DNA of 64,000 bases from Tritrichomonas musculus (taxonomy: Eukaryota > Parabasalia > Tritrichomonadida > Tritrichomonadidae), in the NCBI GenBank assembly GCA_039105265.1, contig JAPFFF010000005.1, forward strand, positions 1,907,501-1,971,500, given 5' to 3'. Positions within the stretch are counted from its first letter, which is position 1. Each line of letters starts with the position of its first letter. This document shows, one piece after another, positions 1-10,964 of this stretch. Below the pieces are notes generated by a model, which was not told where the DNA came from, searched no databases, and worked only from the letters and a program-made list of their open reading frames with translations. Made by a program: the position numbers and the translations under genes.

Positions 1-455
1 TGATGAACATTCATTGAAAGCAGAATCTCCAATTGAAGTTACAGATGATGGAATTGATATTTGTGTTAATGATGAACATTTAAAGAAAGCATAATCTCCA
101 ATTGAAGTTACAGATGATGGAATTGATATTTGTGTTAATGATGAGCATTCTCTGAAAGCATAATCTCTAATTGAAGTTACAGATGATGGAATTGATATTT
201 GTGTTAATGATGAGCATTCTCTGAAAGAAGAATATCCAATTGAAGTCACAGATGATGGAATTGATATTTGTGTTAATGATGAACATTTATAGAAAGCATT
301 ATTTCCAATTGAAGTTACAGATGATGGAATTGATATTTGTGTTAAATTGGTATTTCCATTGAAAAGATGTTTGGGTATTTCTTTTTCTTTTAATAATAAA
401 AAATAAATAACTTCAACGTCATTTTGACTGGCCGCTTTTTGTAATGCTGTCTCAT
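1..455 (-). pseudogene. BspA-like leucine-rich repeat segment, incomplete at window edge
   Basis: The minus strand reads as about five tandem 23-residue repeats of the BspA (Treponema pallidum-type LRR) kind, with units such as LTQISIPSSVTSIGDSAF followed by a cysteine. The 69-bp DNA units are nearly identical. Just upstream (about 390-455) is an ankyrin-like stretch (ETALQKAASQNDVEVIYFLL). The frame runs off the left edge, so the C-terminus is not seen. It is preceded by a 17-base A run on the + strand (456-472) and then a frame-broken stretch up to the DUF3447 ORF at 633-1802. A same-family gene at 41237-44344 shows that the two pieces belong to one gene. I infer a decayed or frame-disrupted DUF3447-BspA gene. 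A homopolymer sequencing error at the A run could explain one of the breaks but not all. Confidence 0.75.
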
Positions 456-632
456 AAAAAAAAAAAAAAAAAGAAACATTGAAAAAAATTGATGTTGATG
501 AATGTTATAAAAATATTCAATATTTGAAATATCATAAAATATACACTTATCGAACGCAATTAAAATGTTTTATGATGTTATCTTATTGAATTGTGGTCGC
601 TGAAATTAGTTCTTCATCAAAATATTTGTGAT

Positions 633-1802
633 TTAAATAATTTTCATTCTGATTCGTTCTTCTTTCTCTTTCAATAAAAGGTTGAAAAGTTCGTTATATT
701 TATAGAGGTGCAAATAGAAAAATCCATGCTCTTTGATGGTTTCTGTCTCTAAATAATAATAATTATGATATTTTATGCAATTAGCTATAATCGCTTCTTT
801 TTGTTTTGGATCTTTTTCTTCTTGAAACAGAAAATTGTTTTCAAAGTAATCTGCGAAATCATTGTGATGACATTTAATTGATTCAGTAAGGCATCTCAAA
901 TATTCATGATTTGGTCTATTGAATTCTATTTCACTTTTATTTTCGAATTTTGGTTGAAGAACGTGGTTTGTTTCAAGCATATGAATCAATTCTGCACTGT
1001 TTGAATGAATCACATAAAGCCACAGTGATGCTGCCAATTCAACTCCTTTCATCATCAAATATTGAAAAATTTGAATTGATCCAAAGAAAGCTGAATATTC
1101 AATCAGTGTCGTATCTTTTCGCTCGAGTATGAATGAATTGGTCTCATAAATTGATGGTGTAATTTGGCTTGAAAGAGAATAGTTACTCCGAGTCACATAT
1201 GAAATGAATTCTTCAACTGAATCGTTTCGTATCATTGAGCAAATGTGCGAGTCATTCTCGCCTTCTTCGCGTTTCATGTCATAGTTATCAAAAATATTTG
1301 ATGACTTATTTAAAAGTTCGTTTTTAACGGTTTTCATTTTCTCTTCTCCTAAAAATTGTTCAAGCTCTGGATAGAAAAAGTGACAGTAACGGTTACCGTT
1401 AGGTTCGTATTTGTTCATCATCACTTCACCAATCTTATCGGTCATTCTTATGACATCATTCGACAATAGAAAATGAACGAGTAATTTGTTGTCTTCAAAA
1501 ATATAGAAGATTTCGTCATTTGACAAGGTCTGTTTGATTTGGTCTTTATAGTGAAGAAGAAGTTGTTTAGTTCTGGCGATGAAAGCTGTATCACGGTGAT
1601 GATAGAAACTGATATTTTGGATGATTCGCAAAAATTCTTTCATGTCTTCACAATATCCATTTTTGTCTTGCTCATTGAGAATTGCTGATAATCTTTCAAA
1701 ACATTTTTCATTCGTTGTGTCGTCGAAATTCTCATCTGAATTTGCTAGAAATTCGAGAATAGCAGCGTAAAGCTTTTTCTTATCAACGATATAGCTTTCC
1801 AT
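633..1802 (-). CDS. DUF3447 ankyrin-type protein (N-terminal part of a broken DUF3447-BspA gene)
   Basis: The 389-residue product has the trichomonad DUF3447/ankyrin signature: a YHHRD-like motif near residue 68, then LIEYSAFFGSIQIFQYL, SLWLYVIHSNSAELIHMLE and a later ESIKCHHNDFADY segment. The family is large in trichomonads; its function is unknown, and ankyrin-like repeats suggest protein binding in the cytosol. It aligns throughout with the protein at 41237-42718, which continues in frame into BspA repeats. Here the frame stops at 633 before those repeats, which resume at about 455 after at least two frame changes. The upstream ATG at 1800-1802 is preceded by an AT-rich spacer. I regard this as the 5' half of a disrupted gene; it could still be expressed as a shorter protein. 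Confidence 0.8.
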   Translation of the reverse strand: MESYIVDKKKLYAAILEFLANSDENFDDTTNEKCFERLSAILNEQDKNGYCEDMKEFLRIIQNISFYHHRDTAFIARTKQLLLHYKDQIKQTLSNDEIFYIFEDNKLLVHFLLSNDVIRMTDKIGEVMMNKYEPNGNRYCHFFYPELEQFLGEEKMKTVKNELLNKSSNIFDNYDMKREEGENDSHICSMIRNDSVEEFISYVTRSNYSLSSQITPSIYETNSFILERKDTTLIEYSAFFGSIQIFQYLMMKGVELAASLWLYVIHSNSAELIHMLETNHVLQPKFENKSEIEFNRPNHEYLRCLTESIKCHHNDFADYFENNFLFQEEKDPKQKEAIIANCIKYHNYYYLETETIKEHGFFYLHLYKYNELFNLLLKEKEERIRMKII

Positions 1803-2000
1803 TATTTGTTGAGGGGAAAAAAAAAAGTAATTTTTATAATTTTATTGAAAAAGTTTAAAATTTTGCGTAGACACTTTTTCAATAATATTTCTTATCATTT
1901 AAAAAGTTGCACCGTAAGGAAGTTTTGTTTATATTTTTCGCAAAAAGTTTAAAATTTTCATATTTGAATTAATTATATGAAACTCTCACAAAATATAATC

Positions 2001-2883
2001 AGAGGGTGGGCATCCTTACTTTATAGATAAAACTCCATAATTATTAAGTATAAAATAATTATGTTTCAATATTATATTTTGTTATCATAATTAAGTATGT
2101 TTGCAACTAAAGATTTAATAATTTACTATAATAACAATAATATATTTGTATTTTTTTCTAATTGAATAACCAAAATTTTAATATGTATTCAAAATTAAAA
2201 TCATTTTATCTGTATGGATATTTATGTTATTATCTTCCAATGATTACATTATAGGTTATTATTAGGTTTTATTTCTATATATATAATAGAATAAGATATA
2301 ATTTTATTTTATCTATAATTATAAATCTCAAATTTTAATTATTCAAATTAGATTTTATTTTTAATTTAAAAAGTTGTATTTTCAGTTTAATTGAGAAATA
2401 AAAAATTTACAATTGATACATTTTAAATTATAAATATAACAAAATTGGTAGTTGTAAATTAAAAAATAAACAATAATATATATTTATCCTTATTTATATT
2501 ATAAATGATAGGTATTGCTTTTGAAATATATCTGCCAATTTCTCAAGATTTTGCAAAAAATTTATATGATAAATAATGATTTGGACCATTCATAAATTAA
2601 AACTTGAAAAAAATCAAACAATTTATTATGGATACTTATCATTAGGACATTACAAATGACTTATCGATCAATAAAAAAATTTAAAATATGCATTTTTTAA
2701 AAATCAACAAATATTTCGATTCTTTTAAAATATAAATATTTATTAGTTTTGTTTTTATGAATTAAATGTTATATTTAATTATTTTAAAAATTCGTGATCT
2801 TATTCAATATAGACAAAGATAAATGAATAATATGTTAAAATTTTATAAGATTTTATGAGTATTCAATTGGATGACCACCCTCT
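2001..2883. mobile_element. Non-autonomous DNA transposon (hAT- or Mutator-like ends)
   Basis: A terminal inverted repeat of 15 bp, AGAGGGTGGGCATCC at 2001-2015 and GGATGACCACCCTCT at 2869-2883, matches with one mismatch. It is flanked by a perfect direct repeat ATATAATC (1993-2000 and 2884-2891). The duplication can be extended to 9 bp if the first terminal A is counted. The interior is very AT-rich and has no coding frame, so this is a non-autonomous element of about 0.88 kb. An 8-bp duplication fits hAT transposons and a 9-bp one fits Mutator-like elements; both classes are known in trichomonads. The clean duplication suggests an insertion that is not very old. Confidence 0.7.
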
Positions 2884-2940
2884 ATATAATCATTAATTGA
2901 GATTTAAAAGAGATATTCATGTATTTTAATAGTTATCTCT

Positions 2941-4284
2941 TTATTTGACAAGTGTCCCGAAAAATTCAAGTGATGAAAATGCAATGTTACTATTACCGCC
3001 AGATGTGTTGCCCGTTGATCTAAGTCTGACATATCGGTAGCTCTCGTTTGATGATAAACGAGTTCCAATTTCAAATGTGTCACTTTGGTTTCGTTTTGAG
3101 ATGCTCGTAACATTCTGCCGCGTGTCAATCGTTCGCCAGTCGTTCTCATTCCCTGTGTTCGAAACTTCAATGCACCAGTTCACTGGATATTGTTGATCAC
3201 CATCACTGTGGTTGCTCGGTGTCTTGATTGAATAATGCGCTGGTCGAATCTTCTTGTCTTTGAAGTCAATCTGGAGCCAGTCAAATTTAGAATCAGAATG
3301 GAAGAATTCGTCACTGTCAAAGTCGACTGCATATTTGGCATAATGCGGATTTTCTGTTGAAGAAGCAGTGACAGAGACGATTCCTTCATCTGAAATGTTA
3401 GTCTGGCGGTTTCCACGCAAGTGGCTGATGATGCCTGCGAAACGATGTGATGTGTCTCCATCGTATTCAAATGTGTTTTCGTCTTTGCGAGTTGTGAAGA
3501 AGCGCTCGCAAAGATTCTTCCAAATCGTGCCAGTCATCTTCGTGTAATCAAATGTTGAAAGGAATTCTCTGAATTTGTTTTCACTCAATTTTGTGAGATC
3601 AACTGTTTCATACAATTCATTATCTGAAAGTTCTTGGTCGTCTTCCCTCCCTGAAACAAGTTCGTTGATCATGTCAATCAGCAGGTCTTCGTCTTCAATG
3701 TTGAAGTGATCGTTTCTCAGGATTGAGTAAATTAGTTTCAGTGGAAGTTTTCTTATTCGCTCGATGTTCTCTGTCGAAATATTCGACGCAATCTCGTCAA
3801 TCAGATTCGTACTTTCAAGCGAAAATGAGTCACCGCCAATTCCATTGTAAAGAAAAAGTTCTTCAATTTGATCTTCAACCGTTTTTTCTTTGTCGTTTGA
3901 GGCACTCATTAAATTGAATAATTCTTCGTTACCAAGAAGAACTGACAAATGGCGAACATTCGCTTCGTTGTCTTCTTCGATATCAATATTTTCACCACGC
4001 ATCATTCTGCTCATCATCGCTTTCGTCGTTTCATTCAGAACATTTTCAAAAATCGTCGTTTTCTTTTTGATGTTACTCAAAAGTTCTCCAAAATCAAGAT
4101 AATCGATTGTTGGGTCGCATTGATGGATGTGAGAAACTCTTGGAGAAAAAAATTGAGCGAAGAATCTTGGCTTTTTCATTTCTTGTTGCCCATTGATGAA
4201 CCTGAATTCGTCTTCTTTCCCTTGGCAATTTGATATAATATTTTTCAAGCCTGAATATGAGAGAACGACTGGTCTTTTGCTCAT
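2941..4284 (-). CDS. BTB/BACK-like protein with C-terminal F5/8 type C (discoidin) domain
   Basis: The 447-residue product has an N-terminal region resembling the divergent BTB fold of trichomonad proteins (about residues 20-120, with FFSPRVS and a DYLDF stretch). A BACK-like helical region follows (about 170-280, LPLKLIYSILRND). The C-terminal domain is a discoidin (F5/8C) fold at about 300-445 with DWLQIDFKDKKI, a HYSIKTP strand, an NWCIEVSNTG segment and the closing SSLEFFGTL. The order is the same as in animal BTBD9. No signal peptide or membrane segment is visible, so it is probably an intracellular adaptor. The ATG at 4282-4284 is the first in frame and gives a full-length BTB-like start. 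The gene lies 58 bp downstream of the transposon and looks intact. A second, broken discoidin domain occurs at 36730-37080. Confidence 0.8.
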   Translation of the reverse strand: MSKRPVVLSYSGLKNIISNCQGKEDEFRFINGQQEMKKPRFFAQFFSPRVSHIHQCDPTIDYLDFGELLSNIKKKTTIFENVLNETTKAMMSRMMRGENIDIEEDNEANVRHLSVLLGNEELFNLMSASNDKEKTVEDQIEELFLYNGIGGDSFSLESTNLIDEIASNISTENIERIRKLPLKLIYSILRNDHFNIEDEDLLIDMINELVSGREDDQELSDNELYETVDLTKLSENKFREFLSTFDYTKMTGTIWKNLCERFFTTRKDENTFEYDGDTSHRFAGIISHLRGNRQTNISDEGIVSVTASSTENPHYAKYAVDFDSDEFFHSDSKFDWLQIDFKDKKIRPAHYSIKTPSNHSDGDQQYPVNWCIEVSNTGNENDWRTIDTRQNVTSISKRNQSDTFEIGTRLSSNESYRYVRLRSTGNTSGGNSNIAFSSLEFFGTLVK

Positions 4285-5340
4285 AATTTATAAAATATTT
4301 AAATTGAACTATTTTTTCGCAAAAAAGAAAGCTATTCAATAAATACGTTTTTGGTCAAAATTCAAAAAAATAGTTTTCAATTTAAAGAGAAATTTTCTTC
4401 TATATTAAAGAACAAAGGGATAACTATAGTTTATCTCTTAACTTATCTGGTGCTGGCAAACATATCAAAATATTTTTAAATTTTTTTTTTTACAATTTTA
4501 GCTAGGATTGAGGTTTAATATTGAATATAATTCTATATACGTTAGTGATGTAAACTTCACAAATATCCAAATAATTTCATTAGTTTTTATTTTGGTATCA
4601 ACATCACAATAAGTATTTATTTTAATATTTATCAATAATTTACTAAAAACATCATGCTTATAATATGATGATAGTTAGTTAAATCATAAAAAATCATTAT
4701 TTGATTTATAATTCTTAGTCGAAGATTTTAATATTATATTCACATCTATATATTAAATATTGATAATTAAATTATTTATTATTTTGAGTAAATAGAATTT
4801 TTTTATTAAGATAAAATTGAAATTATAAAAAGATATAAGCAATTCAATTTTAAAAATAGATTTATAGCTAAAAATCTGAAAAAAATATTAGTGAAATTAT
4901 CATAAATAACATTTAATTCTGGAATAAAATAATATGTATTAATATTATTAAAAAATACCAAAAATTTTCGCAGCCTCACCTCTTTTAATTAACAGAATTC
5001 ACAAAATAAATAAAAAGAATTCCATGAACAAAGGGCACATTACCGATTTTTTTTAGTTCAAATCATAATAAAAATGATGAAAATGGTGAATTATTAGATT
5101 CAAATGCAACTACATTCCACAACTAGCAATCTTATTCAGAACAAATAGCATCATTTTCATAATTTGGAAGTATTGATATATTCAATGCCAAAAAGTTCAC
5201 ACTTTAAGGACGTCCTTAAAAAGTGGCCTTTACAGGCCAAATTGATCACGTCACTTCATCATGATTTTTGAAGCTCAATTGCCCAGTGGGCTGCCCACTT
5301 CTTCAATTGGCTGACCCTATGCAAACCTAAAAAATAGTAA
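4285..5340. other. Intergenic spacer with a GC-raised palindrome cluster at its right end
   Basis: Most of this spacer is plain AT-rich DNA without a coding frame. The last 150 bases are different: they hold a perfect 18-bp palindrome TTTAAGGACGTCCTTAAA (5203-5220), a hairpin TGGCCT-TTAC-AGGCCA (5224-5239) and a palindrome AGTGGGC-T-GCCCACT (5285-5299). They lie next to the transposase-like relic, so they may be remains of a transposon end, but I see no matching end on the other side. Confidence 0.5.
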
Positions 5341-6057
5341 TTAATATGAGTAAATTATATTTGAATGTTTTGAATAATGAAAAAAACTGTCATAAACAAT
5401 TGGCAGATAGATTATTTCTGAGAAATTATATATTTTTCTGATTTTGTGAAAAAATAATACTATATCTGTGTCTGCATTAGATGGCGAAGCACAAAAAATG
5501 CAGATAAGTGAACAAACAGATACTAAATTACTATGGTTGTGGTCAATATATTGTGCATATTTAGCTACAATCGTAGATATATTAAAAGTTGCAATTTGGC
5601 ATGGTTCCAGTCCCAAAAAAAAGAGTTTTTGCGGTAGAAAAAAGACAACTCCTAGATATTTTGCACCATTTCGTGTAACTTCATCAATTAGAATCGAAAC
5701 ATTTTGATTATTAATTGTAAGGTATATTTTATGTGTTATATATTTTGCAAAATTTTTGATAAATTCTCTTATTGTCGTTTCAGAAGGAACTTTAAAAATT
5801 CCTATAACAAGATATTGTCTGTAATTGCGCAAAATGTTATGTTTTTTTTTTGCAATCTATATAACAAGATATTTCATTACTTTATTATAATCTAATTTAT
5901 TTTGGGCAGAATTTTTGGAATTATTTTCTTTTTTTTTACAGTTGTGAGACAGTGCAGTTTTTTTATCTATATAATAGTATAAACATTGAGAGCATACATA
6001 AATATCTGAATGAATGGTTGGATCTTCTGAAATTGCACCTTTGTATATTCCAAACAT
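5341..6057 (-). pseudogene. Transposase-like relic (zinc finger plus start of catalytic domain), plain DNA transposon
   Basis: Two frames on the minus strand belong together. The first (5857-6057) has a zinc-binding pattern C-x2-C-x12-H-x-C (VCSQC then SHNC). The second (5341-5832) has VSILIDEVTRNGAKYLGVVFF, which resembles the first catalytic Asp region of hAT-like/RNase H-fold transposases, and then an IATFNISTIVAKYAQYIDHNHSNLVSVCS segment. The frames are separated by a frame change near 5835-5857, where a short direct repeat (TATAACAAGATATT at about 5801 and 5864 on the + strand) and a T run lie. The C-terminal two thirds of a transposase are missing. Family assignment is by motif only and is uncertain; an uncharacterised host zinc-finger gene is the alternative. 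Confidence 0.45.
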
Positions 6058-6143
6058 AATATTGTACTTGTTGACAAAGAAATCCGGCTTCTTTTTGCAT
6101 ATTTGTAAAATAAACCTTTGAATTATTTTTATTTAGAAAAATT

Positions 6144-6752
6144 ATGAACTATAATTTTCTATATTATCAAATATATTCTGATACCACTCACAATTATTTA
6201 AATACTTTGCGGTCTATATTCATCCAATTTATGATTTCAAGTTTTATAAGTATTACAGGATGCTTGAAAGATGGTCGTGGCAAGATCTTTATTGAAAATC
6301 AAAAATTGAATGATATTATTCAGAATTATAGTTTTCTGCTTGTTTCACATTTACTCTTATTTGATCAAAATGCTGATATTTTTCACAACATTAAAGAATC
6401 GGAAGTAATAGTTATTAATCGAAACAGCAACCCAAACATAAAGACCGATGAAGATTTTTTCATTATTGGATTTAAAAAAACAATATTATTTATAAATCAG
6501 AATTCTCTTAATTTTCTTGAACAACTCTTTTTAAGTCATCCAAATTTAACAATATGTTTTTTATCAGACATGAAAATTATTTTTGATCAACATATACAAA
6601 TTAAATACAAAGAATTACCATTCCACACTCAAATCCAAAAAGAAATTTACAATTTTAAAAAAAATATTGAAATATCTCCATCAATTAATTTGTCTTTTAA
6701 AGAACTGTGGCAAATTATTTATCCTTGTATATTTGGATTCTTGATAATATAA
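6144..6752 (+). CDS. Conserved N-terminal domain of kinase-Sel1 proteins (separate ORF)
   Basis: This 202-residue ORF has no known domain that I recognise. It aligns with a degraded stretch just upstream of the intact kinase-Sel1 gene (31716-32246). Matching pieces include GKIFIENQKLNDII, then ESEVIVINR, LNFLEQLF and the closing SFKELWQIIYPCIFGFLI, which corresponds to STKEVWRIIQRSIAGYLI. So both loci have a roughly 200-residue module immediately before the kinase domain. Here it ends in TAA 19 bp before the kinase ATG, in a different frame, so the original fusion has probably been broken. Hydrophobic stretches early in the protein (LRSIFIQFMISSFISI) could be a membrane segment or a buried strand. 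Confidence 0.5.
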   Translation: MNYNFLYYQIYSDTTHNYLNTLRSIFIQFMISSFISITGCLKDGRGKIFIENQKLNDIIQNYSFLLVSHLLLFDQNADIFHNIKESEVIVINRNSNPNIKTDEDFFIIGFKKTILFINQNSLNFLEQLFLSHPNLTICFLSDMKIIFDQHIQIKYKELPFHTQIQKEIYNFKKNIEISPSINLSFKELWQIIYPCIFGFLII

Positions 6753-6771
6753 TATATAGAAACAAAGTTAT

Positions 6772-9700
6772 ATGAAAATTAACAAAAATCGAATTTTTCA
6801 ATTGAATTCAAAATTAATCAATAAACAAAAAGAATTATTTGATGAAAAAGATTATATTGAATTGCGAGATATTGGAAATGGAGGTTCATTTAAAGTAACA
6901 TTGATATATCATATTGAAAAAGAAGAATTGTTTGTAACTAAATTTCCTTTAATGAATGACGAAATAGAAGCTGATAAGCTCATCAATAGACAAATAAAAA
7001 ATAATGAATTAATAAATCATCCTTTTTTACCTAAATTTTATGGAAAAGTGCAAAATCAACGAAAAGTTGTCTTTGAATTTATAAAAGGAAATTCATTGTC
7101 AAATATTCATAACATTAAATTAACAAAAAACGATAAATTATCAATACTATTTAAATTAATGATTTCTATTCAATATCTTCATGAAAACAATCTTGTTTTT
7201 CGAGATTTAAAACCTGAGAACATTATTCTAGATGACAATAAATTACCTATTTTAATTGATTTTGATCGAATGGTCAATATGAATTTTATATCTGATGAAC
7301 AAAATTTCACTTCTGATTTCAGCAATGTTTTTATGGCGCCAGAAGTGAACAAAGGAGAATATTCATATGAATGCGACATATATTCAATTGGAATGTTGAT
7401 TAAATATATGATGAATGACTTTGTAGACGATGATAAGCTTAAAAAAATGTATATTAAATGTACAAATGAAGATCCAAAAGAACGTCCATCTATTTTAAAC
7501 TTAATTCTAATTTTTTTCTTGTCATATCACATCGAAATCCTAAAAACTGATCAATATAACCAATTGAGTGAATATTTCATTAGTTTAATTCAATCTTCTA
7601 GTGATAAAATAATTGAGCAAATTGATAATGATAATATTTGTATTCTTGCAGATCTTTTTGAAAATAATAGCAAATTCCCATTTGATATTAATAAAACAAT
7701 TCATTATTATACAATTGCTGCAAATAAAAAATGTATATTAGCACAATTTAAACTTGCTTATATTTATTATGAAAATCAAGATCTAAAAAATGCAATTTAT
7801 TATTATACTCTTTCAGCAGAACAAGGACATGTTAAATCACAATATATTCTTGGTATTATTTATTTAGATAAAAAAAGTATTTTTTATGATGTCCAAAAAG
7901 GTATTCATTATTGTTCAAAAGCAGCAAATCAAAATTATATTGATGCTTTATACAAGCTAGGTTTATTATATTATAAAGGTGAAGAAGTTCCTCTTAATTA
8001 TGATTTGGCCATAAGTTATTTGAAGCAAGTTATAAATTAAATGTTTTTAATCCTGAGAAAAGTATTTTTTATTTAAAACTTGCTTCAAAACAAAATTATT
8101 CAGAAGCAAATTTAATATTAGGTCATATTTATTATGAAAAAATATTTGGTGAATTTGATTTTATAGCAATCAATGCATTATTTCCAATTAGCTGCTGATC
8201 AAAATATACCAGAAGCACAGACTTTTCTTGGATTAATTTATTTCGAAGGAATTTATCTTACAAAAGACATTGACAAAGCTATAAAATATCTTTTATTGGC
8301 ATCAAAAAATAATTATGCAATTGCACAATTTCAACTTGGATGTATTTATAATGAAGGAAAATATGTTCCTAAAGATTTGAATAAAGCATTTAGTTATTTT
8401 AAAATGGCATCAGATCAAAATTATATATTAGCACAATATAATCTTGGAATATTGCATTTACAAGATGGAAATATTGATAAAGCAATAGATTATCTAACAC
8501 TTTCATCAAATAAAAATCATTCAGATTCTGCTTTTAATTTAGGTCTGATTTTTATTGATGAAAAATATGGAAAAGAAAACATAACCAGAGGTTTGTACTA
8601 TTTAAAACATGCAGCTGATGATTTAAATTGTTGGAAATCACAATATAATCTTGGTATTATTTACTATGAAGGAAAATATATTCAAAAAGATATTGATAAA
8701 TCAATTCATTATTTTCAACTTGCAGCAAAACAAAATCATCATCAATCACTCTGTTCTCTTGGTACAATATTTAGTGATGGAAAGTATAAACCTATAGATA
8801 TAACAAAAGCTATTTCTTATTTTCAACAAGATGTAAATCTATACAAATCATCAGATTCATGTTTAGCACTTGGTTTAATTTATTATAATTTTAAACAAGA
8901 TATAAAAACAGCATTGTATTATCTTCATTTATCAGCAGAACAAAATAATGATCAAGCAATGTTTAATATTGGTCAAATTTACACTGAATTAGATGACTTT
9001 GAAAAAGCATTATATTATTTTAAGCTTGCTGCAGATCATAACAATGCGAAGGCACGACATTTTTTAGGAATAGTTTATTCACATAAAGACTCTGGCATGG
9101 TAAATATGCAAAAAGCATTTTATTATTATTATGATTCTAGAATCACAATATGAAATTGGAAAGCTTTATCTTGAAAATCAAATATATGAAAAAGCTATTT
9201 ACTATTTAAATGAAGCTTCAAAAAATTATTATTATGAAGCTAGTTATATACTAGGATGTTTATATGATGAAGGTAAAGTTGTTAAAAGAAATATTGATAA
9301 AGCAATTCATTATTATAAAGAAGCTACATCATTCAATCATTTACTTGCAAAAAACAATCTTGCAATTATTTATATAAATAATTTTGATGATGGCACTAAT
9401 AAAAACATTTTTTATGCAATAGAATTATTAAAAGAAGTAATTAAGAATAAAAAAGATGAAAAAAATTTAATATCAATGTTCAATTTAGCTCATCTTTATA
9501 TTTTTAAATATCCAAACAAAGACAAAATTAATGAAGCAATTGATTTGTTATTCATTTTATCAAATAAATTCTTTTATCCAGCAATACTATTGCTTTCTTT
9601 GACCTTTGTTTTGAAATATGGAACTAATTTGACTGTAGAAGATATTTTGAATGAAAATGATTTGCATGAAGTTAAAATATGGCCATTATTATTTGTCATT

Positions 9701-9916
9701 ATTATTTGCTTTTATAAATTAAATGATGACAAAATATTCAAAGAAAAATTGGAGAGTTTTCAAAATATTCATTTCGATTATGATTTTTTGGGGAATTTAA
9801 ATCTATCAAGTTTTTATATGAAAAACGATTTCAACATAAAATATGTTGATAATATCAAACAAATTGATATTACAGCTGACTTTTATGAAGGATTTGGATT
9901 GGATTTATTGGAATGA
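6772..9916 (+). pseudogene. Kinase plus Sel1-repeat protein, broken copy
   Basis: The first ORF (6772-8040) holds a protein kinase domain with a degenerate glycine loop (GNGGSFKV), FRDLKPEN in the catalytic loop, LIDFDRM in place of DFG, and MAPE. Sel1-like repeats follow, typified by AIYYYTLSAEQGHVKSQYILG. The repeats continue through 8041-8172 and in ORFs 8173-9153 and 9131-9916, but the frame changes near 8030, 8165 and 9130. Sel1 repeats form a helical solenoid that binds proteins. The C-terminal module (AEFYKGF-like end) matches the intact paralogue at 32247-35216. Together with the break from the N-terminal module this gives at least four disruptions, so it is most likely a pseudogene, although the individual pieces are still well preserved. 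Confidence 0.75.
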
Positions 9917-10964
9917 AATTTCATTTTCAAAATCAAGTTTTTAATAAATCAATATTTTATCAAAACTCACTCTTTTTTTGAGAATTATAATTTATGAAAA
10001 TCATGTATATCATGCTACTTTTCTATTTTATCATGATTTTTATTCTATTGATTGGTTATGCGTTTATAAACTTGGGCATTTATTTCCTTTTAGATTAAGA
10101 GGAAAAAACGGTTGATAACTTTTTCCAAAGTTTACATCTTTTTCAATGAACTATAATTAGGACAATATGAAAAGGTCAGCCAGTTTTCTTTTTTATTTTT
10201 CACTTTTTGTATTTCATCGTAAAATTAACTATCACAATTGACCAATTTTATGAAACTCAAAGTCAATTAAAATCAATTTTTTTTTTTTGCCAAATCCATC
10301 CACAAAAACTGTTCAAATCTTTAATTTTAATTTAATAAATTTATTCTTAATCTATTACACATGTTTCACTTTTGTAACGGAAATTTTCACTTTTGTTACG
10401 GAAAAAATGAATTTATCATGAATTTATGATTTTGACTATAAAAATTTGTGATTTTATAGTTAACAACATTTATTTAATAGGAAGTGAAGGTTCATTCATA
10501 AAAAAATTTTCAACAAAATTAAGTATTATTAAATAATCTCTTCTTCAATAAAAATTTAATAAAAACAGTAAATTATCATAATTTATTTAGTAACTTATTC
10601 ATGTATATGATAAATTTGAAAAATTTAAGACAAAAAATATTATTTAATATTTAATCAATCTTCTGAAATTTTTTTTCATAAAAATGAAATCTGTAAAGTT
10701 AATAATCAGTTTTCAATGTAATTAACAAAATACTTGGGCAAAAGCAGAGCAATGATGATGATAAAAATCCAACTATTCTTGAGTATGCATCATTTTTTTT
10801 AAAATTAAATACATCGGGTTAACTCCATCTTTATTTTCAGAAGACATCGATGAAATAATACACATCTCCTTTATTTGCAAAATCATTTGTATATAACTTC
10901 ATCGATATCTTATTTGACGTACTTAACATGATAATATGTCTCTCAACATTCATATAGAACATTT
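9917..10964. other. AT-rich spacer between convergent genes
   Basis: No coding frame is supported here. The spacer lies between the 3' ends of the broken kinase-Sel1 gene and the pseudokinase ORF. Its only marked structure is the phased motif pair at 10367-10401, listed separately. Confidence 0.6.
10367..10401 (+). promoter_or_regulatory. Phased pair of CACTTTTGTAACGG-type elements
   Basis: CACTTTTGTAACGG at 10367-10380 and CACTTTTGTTACGG at 10388-10401 start exactly 21 bp apart, that is two helical turns. The core TAACGG resembles Myb recognition sites, and Myb proteins control transcription in Trichomonas vaginalis. Two further pairs with the same 21-bp offset lie at 25555-25589 and 25649-25683. 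A binding role is inferred. Confidence 0.45.

Noticed and set aside
6772-9916. Introns as the cause of the frame changes in the first kinase-Sel1 copy
   Set aside because: The breaks fall inside Sel1 repeats without extra sequence and without intron-like 5' or 3' motifs, so they are frameshifts.
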